NCBI GenBank assembly: GCA_026645575.1
Contig: JAPKMW010000171.1
Span: forward strand, 1 to 15,110
DNA length: 15,110 nt
Source of the DNA: Caldilineaceae bacterium
Lineage (GTDB): Bacteria; Chloroflexota; Anaerolineae; Caldilineales; Caldilineaceae
Reading direction: 5' to 3'
Positions 13,430-15,110 of the stretch are shown here, piece after piece (position 1 is the stretch's first letter; every line of letters begins with the position of its first letter). The notes under the pieces are model-generated. The model had not been told where the DNA came from, searched no databases, and worked only from the letters and a program-made list of their open reading frames with translations. The position numbers and the translations under genes were made by a program.

Positions 13430-14941
13430 ATGCACAAAATTTGGGCTATCGCATGGAAAGAACTATATACGACGCTGCGGGATCGCAATCTGTTGTTGAT
13501 CATGTTTGCCACGCCGGTGGCGCTCTCGACCATCATTGGTCTGGCCTTTGGCGGCATTGGTTCTGCCACGCCGACGCTTGCCGACATTCCGGTTGCCGTG
13601 GTCAATCTGGATCAGGGGTTGGATGTTGGCTCATTGATTAGCAATACCATGCCGCTTTCCGGTACGCAGGCGATAACGACGACGACTGTGACGGCTGTAC
13701 CCACTGGTTTTGCCTTGAATGTGGGCAACATCGTCGCCAGCATTTTGCTCTCCCAACCGATCAGCACCAGCGGCGTCATTTCCACGGCGGGGAACGGGTT
13801 TGATGTCAACACCTTGAATTGTAATTTGGTGGCGGATGATGACAATACCAACGCTTTTCAAGGGTCGCTTGATGACTTGCTGGCCGCCACGGCAGTGACC
13901 GATCCCGCTGTCGCCCGCGCTGGTGTTGAACAGGGTGAGTATGCCGTCGCCGTGATCATCCCGGCTGATTTTACCAAACGCTTTCTCCCCACCTTCACCA
14001 CCGATACAATGCCCATTTCCGGTACGGTTGCCAGCGCCATTGAAGTTTATGGCAACAGTGGACGCGCCCTCTCTGCTGGCATAGTGCGCAGCATCGTGGA
14101 GGGCATCGTCAACCAATTTCTGCGCTTGACCATTACCCTGGAAGCGTCGGTCGAGACCTTGTTGGACACCTTCGACCTGACCAGGGTCAATACAACGACG
14201 CTCAACACAACCTTGAACAACGCCTTTACCACCGTCAACACCGATACCTTTGCCGTGTTGGGTTGTCTCTTTCAACCGGGCATCAACCCGATTCAGCTCG
14301 AACAACAGCCGCTGGACAAGCTACAAGCTGGTGATCGCTTTGCCCGGATTTTGGTGGCGGTGGGTAGTGCGCAGGCGGTCTTCTTTGCCCTTTTTACCGG
14401 CGTCTTTGGCATTCTTTCCATCTACGAAGAACGCAAACAGTGGACCCTCCAACGGATGTTGGTCTCGCCGACGGGGGGCAGCACGATTCTACTGGGCAAA
14501 TTGCTGGGAAATCTCATTGTCGTGACGGTGCAACTGTTGGTGCTGCTCCTGGCGTTGACCCTGGTTGCCAGCCTGATCCTGGGGACGCCGACCTTTATCT
14601 GGGGGACAAACGTGCCGGCATTGCTGGCGCTACTGCTGGTGCTGGCGCTCTGTGTTTCCGGTATCGGCACCTTGATCGTCGGGCTGGCGCGCACACCGGA
14701 ACAGGTGCAGGTGATCGGGCCGATGGTCAACATGGCAATGGGGGTGCTGGGCGGCGCCTTTGGCTTTAGCCTGCCGGCGGCGCTGGGCAAGTTGTCGTTG
14801 ATCTACTGGGGTGTCGATGCCTTTACCACACTGGCGGCCAACGAAACGGGGATTGGCCGCAATTTGTTGGTGCTGGCAGGGCAGGGGGTGCTCTTCTTTC
14901 TGGCGGGGACGTGGTTTTTCCGTCGGCGGTTGAATTTGTAA
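13430..14941 (+). CDS. ABC-2 type exporter permease with large outer domain
   Basis: This 503-residue membrane subunit pairs with the preceding ATPase. Its topology is that of ABC-2/YhgE-like permeases: one helix near the N-terminus (about 21-42), a long extracytoplasmic domain (about 46-305), then five helices (about 308-330, 354-385, 394-420, 428-447 and 478-497). The outer domain contains the family segments DIPVAVVNLDQG (52-63) and GEYAVAVIIPADFTKRF (169-185). It is unusually rich in Thr and Asn, has two lone cysteines (131 and 279) that might bond, and repeats TMPLSGT (73-79) as TMPISGT (193-199). AAGGA lies 7 nt before the ATG. The substrate is unknown. Confidence 0.92.
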   Translation: MHKIWAIAWKELYTTLRDRNLLLIMFATPVALSTIIGLAFGGIGSATPTLADIPVAVVNLDQGLDVGSLISNTMPLSGTQAITTTTVTAVPTGFALNVGNIVASILLSQPISTSGVISTAGNGFDVNTLNCNLVADDDNTNAFQGSLDDLLAATAVTDPAVARAGVEQGEYAVAVIIPADFTKRFLPTFTTDTMPISGTVASAIEVYGNSGRALSAGIVRSIVEGIVNQFLRLTITLEASVETLLDTFDLTRVNTTTLNTTLNNAFTTVNTDTFAVLGCLFQPGINPIQLEQQPLDKLQAGDRFARILVAVGSAQAVFFALFTGVFGILSIYEERKQWTLQRMLVSPTGGSTILLGKLLGNLIVVTVQLLVLLLALTLVASLILGTPTFIWGTNVPALLALLLVLALCVSGIGTLIVGLARTPEQVQVIGPMVNMAMGVLGGAFGFSLPAALGKLSLIYWGVDAFTTLAANETGIGRNLLVLAGQGVLFFLAGTWFFRRRLNL

Positions 14942-14980
14942 GAAACTGGAGATTAGGAGATTAAAGAGAGTGGGAGATTG

Positions 14981-15033
14981 AAGAGATTGAGAGATTATGT
15001 TGATAACGCAATCTCTTAATCTCTCAATCTCTT
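14981..15033. repeat. 17-bp inverted repeat of GAGATT words between convergent genes
   Basis: AAGAGATTGAGAGATTA (14981-14997) and its perfect complement (15017-15033) flank a 19-nt loop. The left side is preceded by further GAGATT units from 14949. It fills the gap between the permease stop (14941) and the stop of the partial minus-strand gene (15043), and may terminate both. Confidence 0.88.
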
Positions 15034-15040
15034 TAACCGA

Positions 15041-15110
15041 TTATGCGAAATTGAAGGGAGTGGCGTTATCGTAGCCGTGGTAGTAAACTTCTAAGGAGAA
15101 GTCGCAAATT
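15041..15110 (-). CDS. C-terminal end of a minus-strand gene, cut by window edge
   Basis: Read on the minus strand, the frame entering at 15109 gives 22 residues, ICDFSLEVYYHGYDNATPFN then FA, and stops at TAA (complement of 15041-15043). The composition looks like a real protein end. The arrangement also fits the rest of the window: a convergent gene pair with a palindrome between the stops. The family cannot be told from so little sequence. Confidence 0.45.
   Translation of the reverse strand, partial: ICDFSLEVYYHGYDNATPFNFA

Overview
The window looks like chromosomal sequence from an environmental bacterium, most probably a member of the Chloroflexota (Anaerolineae/Caldilineae-like). That placement is an inference from gene style: a lipid-anchored sortase, a Thr-Pro-rich LysM lipoprotein, a VC1184-type class V aminotransferase, a moderately GC-rich base composition, and intergenic spaces full of long palindromic repeats. 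There is no rRNA, tRNA, CRISPR array, phage gene or transposase.

Layout. 1-339 holds no intact gene. It contains a foldable stretch cut by the window edge and a 37-codon minus-strand gene remnant. 340-726 is an MpsC (DUF2294) family protein. 805-2092 is a tight tsaB-rimI pair (tRNA t6A synthesis and protein N-acetylation). On the minus strand follow a sortase lipoprotein (2155-2781, own promoter) and a LysM lipoprotein (2914-3948). A YfcE-like phosphodiesterase (4226-4723, plus) converges on a cysteine-desulfurase-like aminotransferase (4799-6040, minus). Upstream of the latter on the minus strand are a two-domain SppA signal peptide peptidase (6188-7993) and a small coiled-coil membrane protein (8097-8438). 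The plus strand then carries alanine dehydrogenase (8656-9768), hisS (9889-11262), a 72-residue unknown (11400-11618), a shortened histidine-phosphatase-like gene (11835-12233) and an ABC exporter pair (12374-14941). The end of a further minus-strand gene enters at 15041-15110.

The genes are mostly housekeeping and envelope functions and do not form one pathway. Three subsets hang together. tsaB-rimI is a co-translated pair. The ABC ATPase and ABC-2 permease make one transporter. Sortase, LysM protein, SppA and the small membrane protein all concern the cell envelope.

The unusual content lies between the genes. Nearly every gap holds a long inverted repeat, with arms of about 16-28 bp, often perfect. 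Most have different stem sequences, often built from short tandem words. Three hairpins with unrelated stems share nearly the same loop (GAGCYTGTCGA). Two copies of a second family share a 44-nt block; one copy is interrupted by another palindrome. A third type folds as a four-way junction between the phosphatase remnant and the ABC genes. Several repeats supply the stop codon of the neighbouring gene. This repeat landscape is the best candidate for something undescribed. No new protein system is evident.
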